A model generated the notes under the pieces. That model was not told the origin of the DNA and did not search any database. It saw nothing but the letters and a program-made list of their open reading frames with translations. This document shows, in pieces, positions 48,962 to 57,382 of a stretch of 64,000 nt of DNA. A program made the position numbers and the translations under genes. Within the stretch, counting starts at the first letter, position 1, and each line of letters opens with the position of its first letter. Source of the DNA: Sphingomonas aliaeris (GTDB taxonomy: Bacteria; Pseudomonadota; Alphaproteobacteria; Sphingomonadales; Sphingomonadaceae); contig NZ_CP061035.1 in NCBI RefSeq assembly GCF_016743815.1, positions 2,296,501 through 2,360,500 of the forward strand. Direction: 5' to 3'.

Positions 48962-49058
48962 TCCCCCTCCCGTTTGCGGGAGGGGTCGGGGGAGGGCCTG
49001 AATCCAACGCGGTCCGGGGGCAGGCCCTCCCCGGCCCCTCCCGCAAGCGGGAGGGGAG
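48962..49058. repeat. paired GC-rich palindrome in the met operon (first junction)
   Basis: Composite of two hairpins (CCCCTCCCGTTTGCGGGAGGGG and CCCCTCCCGCAAGCGGGAGGGG) around about 50 bases with inverted inner edges. It fills most of the space between the two metH parts. Related elements are at 50124-50230, 33726-33852 and 59007-59128. Confidence 0.85.
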
Positions 49059-49061
49059 CCT

Positions 49062-50108
49062 TTACGCCGCCATCGTCATCGGCTCCAGCCCGGCGAGCTT
49101 GGTCCGCACGGCAGGCTGCGCGATCGCCCGCGAAGGCAGGCCCTTGACCGCATCCGCCATCGCCTTGATGTGCGCCGGGGTCGATCCGCAACAGCCGCCG
49201 AGCACGTTGACCTGCCCCGCCTTCGCCCATTCCAGCACCAGCCCGGCGGTCGTATCCGGCATTTCGTCATATTCGCCGAGTTCGTTGGGCAGGCCCGCAT
49301 TCGGGTAGACCATGATCAGCGTATCCGCGATATCGCTGAGCGTGCGGACGTGCGGGCGAAGCTGTTCCGCCCCGAACGAACAGTTCAGCCCGATCGTCAC
49401 CGGCCTCGCATGCCGCACCGCGTGCCAGAACGCCTCGACCGTGTGCCCCGACAGGTTGCGCCCGGACAGGTCGGTCAACGTCATCGACATCATGATAGGT
49501 ACGTCGCGGCCCAGATCCTGCGCCGCTTCCAGCGCGGCCATGATCCCGGCCTTGGCGTTCAGCGTGTCGAACACCGTCTCGATCAGGATGAAATCCACCC
49601 CGCCCTCGATCAGCGCGTCGATCTGTTCACGGTACACCTGCTTCAGATAATCGAAATCGATCTCGCGAAAGCCCGGATCGTTGACGTCCGGCGACAGCGA
49701 CAGCGTCTTGTTGGTCGGCCCGATCGCGCCGGCCACGAAACGCGGACGACCGTCCTTCGCAGCATATTCATCGGCCAGCCGCCGCGCGATCTGCGCCGAT
49801 GCCAGGTTGATCTCGCGCACCAGATGCTCGGCGGCGTAATCCGCCTGCGAGATCAGGTTGGCGGAGAAGGTATTGGTCGACACGATGTCCGACCCGGCAT
49901 CGAGATACTCGCGCGTGATCGTCTCCGGCACCTCCGGCTTGGTCAGCGCCAGGATATCGTTATTCCCCTTCTGGTCCTTCGCCAGGTTAAGGTCGCCGGC
50001 GTAATCGGCCTCGCCCAGCTTCCAGTTCTGGATCTCGGTACCGAACGCGCCGTCGGTGATCAGCACGCGCTTGGCCGCCTCGGCGAGGAATTTTTCGCGG
50101 ATATTCAT
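49062..50108 (-). CDS. homocysteine S-methyltransferase domain of split MetH
   Basis: A 348-residue protein equal to the N-terminal homocysteine-binding domain of MetH. It has VLITDGAFGTEIQNWKLGE, and the zinc cysteines are in TIGLNCSFGAEQLRPH and VLGGCCGSTPAHIKAMAD. It must act with the separate B12-binding part encoded downstream. Start at ATG 50108. The gene lies between palindromic repeats on both sides. Confidence 0.95.
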   Translation of the reverse strand: MNIREKFLAEAAKRVLITDGAFGTEIQNWKLGEADYAGDLNLAKDQKGNNDILALTKPEVPETITREYLDAGSDIVSTNTFSANLISQADYAAEHLVREINLASAQIARRLADEYAAKDGRPRFVAGAIGPTNKTLSLSPDVNDPGFREIDFDYLKQVYREQIDALIEGGVDFILIETVFDTLNAKAGIMAALEAAQDLGRDVPIMMSMTLTDLSGRNLSGHTVEAFWHAVRHARPVTIGLNCSFGAEQLRPHVRTLSDIADTLIMVYPNAGLPNELGEYDEMPDTTAGLVLEWAKAGQVNVLGGCCGSTPAHIKAMADAVKGLPSRAIAQPAVRTKLAGLEPMTMAA

Positions 50109-50123
50109 CGTATCTTCCTTCTT

Positions 50124-50230
50124 AGCCCCTCCCCTTCAGGGGAGGGGTTGGGGGTGGGGCAGTCCAGCAAGCTGGTATCTCGGTGAGACATCCCCCACCC
50201 CCTACCCCTCCCCTGAAGGGGAGGGGCTTA
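50124..50230. repeat. paired GC-rich palindrome in the met operon (second junction)
   Basis: Two hairpins (CCCCTCCCCTTCAGGGGAGGGG type) with inverted inner edges (TTGGGGGTGGG / CCCACCCCCTA). It occupies nearly the whole gap between metF and the split metH gene. Confidence 0.85.
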
Positions 50231-50236
50231 GAAAAA

Positions 50237-51178
50237 CTAAGCCGCCTGTTCCCGCAGCGCGGGCGTCTTCGCCCGGATGCCCAACAGGTGGCAGATCGCA
50301 AAGCTCAGTTCGGCGCGGTTCAGCGTGTAGAAGTGGAAATCGCGCACGCCGCCGGCATACAGGCGCCGGCACAATTCCGCCGCGATCGTCGCGGAGACCA
50401 GTTGCCGCGCGGCCGGGCGATCATCCAGCCCTTCGAACAACGTGCCCATCCAGTCGGGCACCACCGTTCCGCACATCGCCGACATGCGCTGCACGCTGGC
50501 GAAGTTCATGATCGGCATGATGCCGGGCACGATCTCGGCATCGATCCCGGCCTTGGCGACCGCATCGCGATACCGGAAGAACGTCTCCGCCTCGTGGAAG
50601 AATTGCGTGATCGCACGGCTCGCCCCGGCATCCAGCTTGCGCTTCAGATTATCCAGATCCGCAACCGCATCCGGGGAATCGGGATGACATTCCGGATAGG
50701 CCGCGACCGAAATCTCGAACGGATGCAGCTTGCGCAGGCCGGCGACCAGCGCGGCGGCGTTTTCGTAACCGCCCACCGGCGACTGGAACTTCGTACCGGC
50801 GACGGGCGAATCCCCGCGCAACGCCACGATGTGCCGCACGCCGGCATCCCAATAATCGTTGGCGACCGCATCGATCTCCTCTCGCGTCGCCTCGACACAG
50901 GTCAGGTGCGCGGCGGCGGGAATATCCGTGTCGCGCGCGATCCGGGCGACCGTCGCATGCGTCCGCTCGCGCGTCGTCCCGCCCGCGCCGTACGTCACGG
51001 AAACGAAGCGCGGGCCGAGCGGCGACAACGTCTGCACCGACTCCCACAGCGTCTCTTCCATCTTCTGCGTCTTGGGCGGGAAGAATTCGAAGCTCACCCG
51101 CGCATCGCCCGCCACATCGGCGAACAACGGCGCGTCCAGCGCATAGCGCGCTTCCTGCATATCCTTGACCGAAACCAT
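50237..51178 (-). CDS. metF: methylenetetrahydrofolate reductase
   Basis: A 313-residue flavin enzyme that supplies 5-methyltetrahydrofolate to MetH. It contains VSFEFFPPKTQKMEETLWES, VTYGAGGTTRERT, AHLTCVEATREEID and the ITQFFHEAETFFRYRD segment. The ATG overlaps the regulator's stop by one base (TAATG). Operon order is regulator, metF, metH-N, metH-C. Confidence 0.96.
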   Translation of the reverse strand: MVSVKDMQEARYALDAPLFADVAGDARVSFEFFPPKTQKMEETLWESVQTLSPLGPRFVSVTYGAGGTTRERTHATVARIARDTDIPAAAHLTCVEATREEIDAVANDYWDAGVRHIVALRGDSPVAGTKFQSPVGGYENAAALVAGLRKLHPFEISVAAYPECHPDSPDAVADLDNLKRKLDAGASRAITQFFHEAETFFRYRDAVAKAGIDAEIVPGIMPIMNFASVQRMSAMCGTVVPDWMGTLFEGLDDRPAARQLVSATIAAELCRRLYAGGVRDFHFYTLNRAELSFAICHLLGIRAKTPALREQAA

Positions 51179-52149
51179 TACGCTGCCTTCACCTCATGTA
51201 CCGGCGATCCGAGCTTCCGCCCGAGCCACAACTTCACCGTCAATTCGCCACCCTCGAGTGTTTCCGTCCGTACCGGGGCAAGCCCGGTGCCGGCGAACCA
51301 TTGCGCGATCTGTTCGTCGGAGAAACCGAGGCGAGTATGCGCGTCGCGGGCGCGCAATTCCTCACGGTCGTGCGCTGCGAAATCCGCGATCAGCAGTCGC
51401 CCGCCGGGGCTCAGGACCCGCGCTGCCTCTGCAATGGCGGCACCCGGCTGCTGCGCGAAATGCAGGACGTGGTGGATGATCGCGGCGTCCGCCTCCCCGT
51501 CCCCCAGCGGCAAGGCATAGAGATCGGCCTGACGCAATTCCGCATTCGCAAGCCCGCGTTCGGACAGCTTCGCGCGCGCCAGTCGCAACATCTCGCTGCT
51601 GCGGTCGATCCCCAGCGCGTGTTTGGCGCGTCCGGCGAACAGTTCCAGCATCCGGCCCGTCCCCGTGCCGATATCGATCAGCCGCCCGATCTGGCCGTCA
51701 CCCAGCACGTCTGAAATCGCAGCCTCGACCTGTTCCTCCGCGACATGGAGCGAACGGATCGCGTCCCACTGCCCTGCATTCGCTTCGAACCATGCCGCCG
51801 CGGATGTCGCACGGTCGGCGCGGACGGCCGCCAGCCGCGCCGCGTCCGCGACCGCCCAGTGATCCGCCTCGATCCCGTTCCACGCATCCAGCGCCGCCAC
51901 GACAGGGTCGACCTTCGCCGCGCTTCCGACGCCGACGAACACCCAGCTGCCTTCCTTGCGGCGTTCGGCAAGCCCGGCGTCGCACAGGATCTTCACATGG
52001 CGGCTGACGCGCGGCTGGCTTTGACCCAGCACCTGCGCCAGTTCCCCGACGGACAATTCCATCGAGCGCAGCAACGCCAGGATGCGCAATCGCGTCGCGT
52101 CGGCAAGCGCACGGAATATGTCGAGGGCCAGGGTCATCGGGACAGTCAT
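51178..52149 (-). CDS. ArsR-type regulator fused to a SAM-dependent methyltransferase domain (SahR-like)
   Basis: A 323-residue fusion. The N-terminal winged helix is of the ArsR type (LADATRLRILALLRSMELSVGELAQVLGQSQPRVSRHVKIL) and lacks metal-binding cysteines. The C-terminal half is a class I methyltransferase (GRLIDIGTGTGRMLELFAGRAKHALGID, HHVLHFAQQPGAAIAEAARVLSPGG). Proteins of this layout, including the SahR group, control methionine-cycle genes in Proteobacteria in response to S-adenosyl compounds. It heads the metF/metH operon and very likely represses it. ATG 52137 is an alternative start. Confidence 0.9.
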   Translation of the reverse strand: MTVPMTLALDIFRALADATRLRILALLRSMELSVGELAQVLGQSQPRVSRHVKILCDAGLAERRKEGSWVFVGVGSAAKVDPVVAALDAWNGIEADHWAVADAARLAAVRADRATSAAAWFEANAGQWDAIRSLHVAEEQVEAAISDVLGDGQIGRLIDIGTGTGRMLELFAGRAKHALGIDRSSEMLRLARAKLSERGLANAELRQADLYALPLGDGEADAAIIHHVLHFAQQPGAAIAEAARVLSPGGRLLIADFAAHDREELRARDAHTRLGFSDEQIAQWFAGTGLAPVRTETLEGGELTVKLWLGRKLGSPVHEVKAA

Positions 52150-52168
52150 ATAAAGATATCTTTATATG
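52147..52168. promoter_or_regulatory. perfect 22-bp palindrome, likely operator of the met operon
   Basis: The half-site CATATAAAGAT is followed directly by its exact complement. It spans the regulator's start codon at 52147-52149 and the bases before it, ideal for blocking initiation. AT-rich palindromes of this kind are described for SahR-type regulators; I infer autoregulation from position and symmetry. Confidence 0.8.
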
Positions 52169-52256
52169 GGGTCAACGCGCGATCAGTTGCGGACCCTAAA
52201 CCGTGCCGCTAGCGTTACGGCTCGCGATATTCAACGACATCGGAACTGGATCTTTC

Positions 52257-52547
52257 ATGAAAAAACTCGTCGCCGTCGCCGCAACCTTCACCCTCGGTGC
52301 GATGCTCGCCGCATGCTCGCCCGCCGCGCAGAATGAGACGGCCGAGGCCGCCGACCAGATTTCCGCGGATGCCAACGCCACGATGGGCGCAGCGGTCAAC
52401 GACACCGATGCGGCAGCGGATCGCGCCTTCGGTTCTGCCGAAGCGACGATGGACAATGCCGGCGCCGCGCTGGACAATGCCGCCGGCGATGCGCGTGACG
52501 CCACCGGTGCTGCATTGAAGGATGCCGGGAACGCCATCGAACAGTGA
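52257..52547 (+). CDS. small Ala/Asp-rich lipoprotein
   Basis: A 96-residue lipoprotein from ATG 52257. The signal peptide MKKLVAVAATFTLGAMLAAC has its lipobox at LAAC. The rest is helical, with repeated Asp/Ala units (ADQISADANATMGAAVNDTD, ATMDNAGAALDNAAGDARD). No known enzyme domain is seen. Its stop overlaps the next start, so the two small lipoproteins are coupled. Confidence 0.8.
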   Translation: MKKLVAVAATFTLGAMLAACSPAAQNETAEAADQISADANATMGAAVNDTDAAADRAFGSAEATMDNAGAALDNAAGDARDATGAALKDAGNAIEQ

Positions 52548-52732
52548 TGAAGGCGGCGATCCTCCTTCCCCTGTTGACGCTCGCGGCGTGCGGATCGACG
52601 ACCGACGCGCCGGGAACGGTCACGCAGGGGGAGGCGGACCAGTTGAGCGATGCGAGGGTGATGCTCGACGCCAATAGCGTGGATGCCAACGCCGTTGCCC
52701 TCGAAGGCAAGAACAAAGCCCCGCCGCAATAG
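52547..52732 (+). CDS. very small lipoprotein
   Basis: A 61-residue lipoprotein with signal peptide MKAAILLPLLTLAACGS (lipobox LAAC). ATG 52547 lies in TGATG, sharing a base with the previous stop. The short mature part (GTVTQGEADQLSDARVMLDA) is acidic. Function unknown. Confidence 0.7.
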   Translation: MKAAILLPLLTLAACGSTTDAPGTVTQGEADQLSDARVMLDANSVDANAVALEGKNKAPPQ

Positions 52733-52756
52733 GTCGGCGTCTTGAAGGTCAATGTC

Positions 52757-53707
52757 ATGACGACAACGCGACGCTTAGGCGCCACCGATATGCACATCGC
52801 TCCACTCGTCCTGGGTGGAAACGTTTTCGGCTGGACGGCGGACAAGACCGCCAGTTTTGCCGTGCTCGACGCCTTCGTTGCCGGTGGCGGCACGATGATC
52901 GATACGGCGGACGTCTATTCGGTGTGGGTCCCGGGCCATTCCGGCGGCGAATCCGAAACGATGATCGGCGAATGGCTGAAGGCCAGCGGCAAGCGCGGCG
53001 ACGTTCTCATCGCGACCAAGGTCGGGATGCTGCCCGGCGAAGGCGGCGAGAAACTGGCACCCGCCCGTATCGCCGCGGCATGCGACGCATCGTTGCAGCG
53101 GTTGGGCGTGGAGACGATCGACCTGTATTTCGCGCATCAGGACGACGATGCGGTCGCGCAGGAGGATGCGCTGGCCGCATTCGCCAAGCTGATCGAGGCG
53201 GGCAAGGTTCGCGCGCTCGGTGTGTCGAACTTCCACGCCATGCGGTTGAAAACTGCGCGCGACGCCGCGATCAAGCACGGCCTGCCGAGCTATCACGTGC
53301 TGCAGCCGGAATATAATCTGGTCAGCCGCCACAAGTTCGAGGGCGAGTTGCAGGATTATTGCGTCACCAACAATATCGGCGTGGTGCCCTATTACGGGCT
53401 CGCATCGGGCTTCCTGACCGGCAAGTACCGGACGAAGGACGATCTCGGACAAAGCGTTCGGGGTGGCCGGATGGGCGAGTTGCTGGAAGGAAAAGGTGCC
53501 GCTGTCCTTGCGGCGATGGACGAGGTCGCGGCGGACACCGGCGCGACGCTCGCCCAGATCGCGCTCGCCTGGCTTGCCGCTCAGCCCGGCGTCACCGCAC
53601 CGATCGCCAGCGCCACCAGCGTCGAGCAGGTCGAGGATCTGCTCGGGTCGATCACGCTGGAATTGAGCGAGGACCAGTTGGAGCGACTGTCCAACGCTGG
53701 GGCCTGA
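52757..53707 (+). CDS. aldo/keto reductase
   Basis: A 316-residue NADPH-dependent reductase of the aldo/keto family. The catalytic tetrad is visible: Asp and Tyr in TADVYSVWVPGHSGGESE, Lys in IATKVGM and His in YFAHQDDD. The substrate-side sequence GVSNFHAMRLKTA and the C-terminal coenzyme region (IASATSVEQVEDLLGSI) are present. ATG 52757 is chosen since the upstream TTG/ATG codons offer no better site. Substrate unknown. Confidence 0.93.
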   Translation: MTTTRRLGATDMHIAPLVLGGNVFGWTADKTASFAVLDAFVAGGGTMIDTADVYSVWVPGHSGGESETMIGEWLKASGKRGDVLIATKVGMLPGEGGEKLAPARIAAACDASLQRLGVETIDLYFAHQDDDAVAQEDALAAFAKLIEAGKVRALGVSNFHAMRLKTARDAAIKHGLPSYHVLQPEYNLVSRHKFEGELQDYCVTNNIGVVPYYGLASGFLTGKYRTKDDLGQSVRGGRMGELLEGKGAAVLAAMDEVAADTGATLAQIALAWLAAQPGVTAPIASATSVEQVEDLLGSITLELSEDQLERLSNAGA

Positions 53708-53739
53708 GGCCCGGATTTGACTTCAGCCACATCAAACAT

Positions 53740-53764
53740 CGTCATCCCCGCGCAGGCGGGGATG
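53740..53764. repeat. hairpin repeat interrupted by the IS30 element
   Basis: The sequence CGTCATCCCCGCGCAGGCGGGGA is followed directly by the IS. The matching downstream part of the repeat (GGGAATCCATA) lies on the far side of the IS from 54816. The reconstructed repeat equals the family seen at 37318 and 54866. Confidence 0.7.
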
Positions 53765-54815
53765 TGGATTCACGTTTGAAGTGCACCGTTTGAGAGAGCG
53801 ATGAATGCCTCGGCGGGTGTCTGGAAGTCGAGGCATTTTCTGGGGGGTATTGTTGAGGCGCTCGGCATAGGCACGGAGTTGCCGGTGGGTGATCGTGTCG
53901 AGGTCGGTCTTGCGGGGCAGGACGCGGCGCAGCCGGCCGATGGTATTTTCGACCCCGCCTTTTTGCCAGGGGCTGCGGACATCGCAGAAGAAGGTGGCGA
54001 CGCCGAGACGATCGTGCAGGCGATAATGCTCGGCGAACTCGGTGCCGTTATCGAAGCTGATGGTGCGCCGCATGTCGCGGGGGATGGCGCGCAGGTGCGC
54101 TGCGATACGGCTGGCGGTCAAGGCGGCTTTGCGGTGCGGTGGCTTGTCGAGAATGGTGAAGCGGGTCTGTCGTTCGTGCAGGACGAGGATGTTGTGACCG
54201 TATCGGGCGAACAGCATGTAGTCGGCCTCCCAGTGGCCCGGCTGGTCGCGCCGGTCGGCCTCTGCGGGCCGTTCGGACAGGGGTATACGGTGCTGGATGA
54301 AGCTGGCCGGACTGCCGCCGCGGCGTGCATATCGCCCGCGCCTGAACTTCGCGCGGGGCAGCAGGCGGTGCCAATGGTCTTTCTGCGCCGAGCGGTGATA
54401 GACGTAGCGATAGATTGACTCATGGCTGATCACGGTGCGACCAGCATCACGCGCCAGCCGGCCGGCGATCTGTTCGGGGGAATGTCCCATCGCAAGGCCT
54501 TTCCTCACGATCTCTCGCAGGTCCGGCTGGCGTACCAGCTTGAAGCGACCGTCCCAGCGCCGCCGCCGTGCCGCCAGCGCATGCGCCCGCGCCGGGGCAT
54601 AGCCCCCATCCCAGACCTTCGTCCGCTGGCTATTGCGCCGCCGCTCGCGACCGATCGTCGTATGATCCCGGCCGATCGCCGCCGCTATCGCACGATCCGA
54701 CAGCCCGGCGGCATGCAACCGCGCAATCTCGATCCGCTCGTCTAGGCTGAGCTGCCTGTATCTTCGCCCCATCGCACTACCACCCTAGCAGTGGTGCACT
54801 TCTTTCGTGAGTCCA
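53765..54815 (-). mobile_element. IS30-family insertion sequence (about 1.05 kb)
   Basis: Imperfect terminal inverted repeats match over about 25 bases: left TGGATTCACG...GAAGTGCACC, right (complement) TGGACTCACG...GAAGTGCACC. A single transposase gene fills the element. The flanks share GGGA, a candidate target duplication. The left boundary could lie one or two bases further out. Confidence 0.8.
53770..54772 (-). pseudogene. IS30 family transposase, frameshifted near the C-terminus
   Basis: Transposase from ATG 54772, about 333 residues if repaired. The N-terminal HTH (YRQLSLDERIEIARLHAAGLSDRAIAAAIGRDHTTIGRE) and the catalytic DDE region (GHWEADYMLF, TISFDNGTEFAEH, SPWQKGGVENTIGRLRR) are present. 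After LNNTP the frame diverges into MPRLPDTRRG. The expected RKCLDFQTPAEAFIALSNGA is one base out of phase. The break lies at the six G at 53842-53847; five would restore the normal end (stop at 53770, inside the left IR). Either an error or a real inactivation. Confidence 0.85.
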
Positions 54816-54865
54816 GGGAATCCATAATCACCACGGTTTCCATAAGAACCGACAGCTAAGCCAAT

Positions 54866-54893
54866 ATGGATCCCCGCCTCCGCGGGGATGACG
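54866..54893. repeat. hairpin repeat (GGATCCCCGCCTCCGCGGGGATGACG type)
   Basis: A short palindrome of the same family as 53740-53764, located just outside the IS on the right. The roughly 190 bases from here to the DPP-IV-type gene end (55089) show no gene. Confidence 0.75.
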
Positions 54894-55088
54894 ACCAATA
54901 GTCGGCGGCTCGGCGGCTCAATCGTCCGCCGACCCGGCCGTCCCCTAAGGCCGATAGACATTCAGAAGATGACGTGCCGAAAACGGTAGTTTTGCGTGAC
55001 CCGGAGCGCAGCCTACTCTCGGTACGTGAGCACCGGAAGCGCGCGAAACCGCCGTTTGCAGGCCGTCAGGGCTGAATGTCGATCGGCC

Positions 55089-57353
55089 CTAATCTTCCGT
55101 ATGCCGCCGGTAGAAGTCCAAGATCGTCGTCCAGAGATGCTCGCCAACCTGCGGGCCGCCGACGCGGTGGGTGAAGCCGGGATAGAACATCATCTCGAAC
55201 GGCGTCGACGCCGCCTGCATGCGGGCCGCGAGCGCGGTCGAATTCTCGAAGAAGACGTTGTCGTCCGACATGCCGTGAATCAGCAGCATTGGATCCTTGA
55301 TCTTCACCGCATCCGTCAGCGCGCTGGACGCCGCATAGGCCTTCGCATCCTTTTTCGGGTCGCCCATATACCGCTCGGTATAGTGGGTGTCGTACAATTC
55401 CCACTTGGTCACCGGCGCACCCGCAACACCGGCGGCGAACACGCCCGGCGCGGCCTCCAGCATCTTCAGCGTCATATAGCCGCCGTAGGACCAGCCATAG
55501 GTGACGATCTTCTTCGGATCGACGAAAGGCTGTTCCTTCAGCCAGCGCGCGCCCAGCAACTGGTCCTCGACCTCCACCGTTCCCGCCGCGCGGTACAACT
55601 GGCTTTCGAAGGCGACGCCGCGATTGGCCGATCCGCGATTGTCGATCATGAAGACGATATAGCCCTGCGCGACCAGATACTGGTGCAGCGCCCCGCCCCA
55701 GTTCCGCGACACGGTCTGCGAATGCGGCCCGCCATAATGTTCGAAGAATACCGGATATTTGTTGCCGGGCTGCAACGGCGGCGTGATCATCTCGTAATAG
55801 AGCGTGCTGCCATCCGCCGCCTTCAGCGTGCCGAACTTCGTCGCCTGATGCTGCGCCAGGAACGGCTGATAGGGATGCCCTGCCACGAGGGCATTCTGGT
55901 TGATCCACGACAGCCGCTTGCCACTGGTATCGGCCAGATAAGTCTGGGTCGGCTGATCGGGATTGGAGCGCGAGACGATGATCCGCGACGCCGCGCCGTC
56001 CATCGTCGCCCCGTTCCACCAGCCGGTTTCGGTCAGCCGCACGGGTGTCGAGGGACGCGCCAGATCGACCGCGTATAGATGCTTTTCCAGCACCCCGTCC
56101 TTGTTGCCGGTGAAGAATATCCGGCCTTTCGCCTGGTCCACGCCGGCCAGGTCCATGACGACCCAGTCGCCCTTGGTCAGTTGCGTCCACGTGCCGCCCT
56201 TGAGGCGATAGAGGTGCGCGAAGCCGCTACGTTCCGACGTCCAGATCAGGCTGCCATCGTCGAGGAAGCGATACGCGTCGCTGAGGTTCACCCAGGAATT
56301 GGGCTTCGCCTTCTCGCTGAACAGGATCTTCGAAGCGCCGGTCGCGGGATCGACCTTCAGCATGTCCAGCACGGTCTGCGCGCGATTCTGGCGCTGCACG
56401 TACAGCGCGCTGCCATCGGGCGCCCAATCGACCCGCGCGAGATAGATGTCACCGTCCCTGCCGAGATCGACCTTCACCTTCCCCGAACCGTCCGGCTTCA
56501 TCACATACAGTTCGACTGCGACATTGGGCGTGCCCGCCGCCGGATAGCGCTGATCGTATGTCTTCGTCCCGTTCGCGCCGATCGCCGCGCGCGTGACGAC
56601 ACCGACCGGCGCCTCGTCGAACCGCTCGACCGCGACGCGCGTATCGCCGGGCGCCCACCAATAGCCGGTGCGGCGGCCCATCTCTTCCTGCGCGACGAAC
56701 TCCGCCTCGCCCCAATGCACCGTCCCCGCCCCGTCCGACGTCAGCGCACGCGGCGCACCGCCCAGCGGCTGGACGACCAGATTCTGGTCGCGCACATAGG
56801 ACACGAAACCGCCGCCGGGGCTGATCTTCGGGTTCAGCGCGCCACCGACATTATCCGTCAGCCGCGACACCTTGCCGTCCAGCGTGGCGAGATACAGGTC
56901 GCCGTCGATCGGGACCAGGATCGTCTTTCCATCGGGCGACCATTCATAGGACACGATGCCGGTCTTGCCGCTGATGCTGCGGTCACGCTCGCGCTGCATC
57001 TTCTCGGCTTCGGACAATTCGGCGCCGCTGCCGACCTTCTTTGAATCGACCAGCATGCGCTCCTGCCCGGTGCGCGTATCCAGCGCCCAGAGATCGAAGC
57101 GCTGCTTCTCGTCGGCGCGCGGCCGCAGCGATGTCAGCAATGTGCCGTCCGGCGACAGCTTCAGCGATTGCGGCTGCGGCCCGGACAGGTCGGGCGATCC
57201 GAACACGCGCTTCAGCGTGAGGGGCTGGCCCTGACCCTGCTCCTTGGCCATACCCTGAGCGGAGGGTGGCGAGTCAGCCGCCATTGCGGGCGACCCGATC
57301 GTGGCAAGCATCGTGCTCGCCAAAAACCCCATAACGACCCAGGGTCTCGCCAT
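55089..57353 (-). CDS. exported S9 family prolyl peptidase (dipeptidyl-peptidase IV type)
   Basis: A 754-residue secreted serine peptidase. A signal peptide (MARPWVVMGFLASTMLATIGSPAMA) precedes a beta-propeller domain, in which FVAQEEMGRRTGYWW supplies the Glu-Glu motif typical of DPP-IV. The C-terminal alpha/beta hydrolase has the nucleophile in TYGWSYGGYMTLK, the acid in GMSDDNVFFEN and the histidine in YPGFTHRVGGP. It likely removes X-Pro dipeptides from peptides. No operon partner. Confidence 0.95.
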   Translation of the reverse strand: MARPWVVMGFLASTMLATIGSPAMAADSPPSAQGMAKEQGQGQPLTLKRVFGSPDLSGPQPQSLKLSPDGTLLTSLRPRADEKQRFDLWALDTRTGQERMLVDSKKVGSGAELSEAEKMQRERDRSISGKTGIVSYEWSPDGKTILVPIDGDLYLATLDGKVSRLTDNVGGALNPKISPGGGFVSYVRDQNLVVQPLGGAPRALTSDGAGTVHWGEAEFVAQEEMGRRTGYWWAPGDTRVAVERFDEAPVGVVTRAAIGANGTKTYDQRYPAAGTPNVAVELYVMKPDGSGKVKVDLGRDGDIYLARVDWAPDGSALYVQRQNRAQTVLDMLKVDPATGASKILFSEKAKPNSWVNLSDAYRFLDDGSLIWTSERSGFAHLYRLKGGTWTQLTKGDWVVMDLAGVDQAKGRIFFTGNKDGVLEKHLYAVDLARPSTPVRLTETGWWNGATMDGAASRIIVSRSNPDQPTQTYLADTSGKRLSWINQNALVAGHPYQPFLAQHQATKFGTLKAADGSTLYYEMITPPLQPGNKYPVFFEHYGGPHSQTVSRNWGGALHQYLVAQGYIVFMIDNRGSANRGVAFESQLYRAAGTVEVEDQLLGARWLKEQPFVDPKKIVTYGWSYGGYMTLKMLEAAPGVFAAGVAGAPVTKWELYDTHYTERYMGDPKKDAKAYAASSALTDAVKIKDPMLLIHGMSDDNVFFENSTALAARMQAASTPFEMMFYPGFTHRVGGPQVGEHLWTTILDFYRRHTED

Positions 57354-57382
57354 CCGTCATCTCCATTCCCGTACAACCCGAT

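Noticed and set aside
52140..52200. SAM or cobalamin riboswitch before the met operon
   Set aside because: The leader is too short and shows only the DNA palindrome; no riboswitch core was seen.
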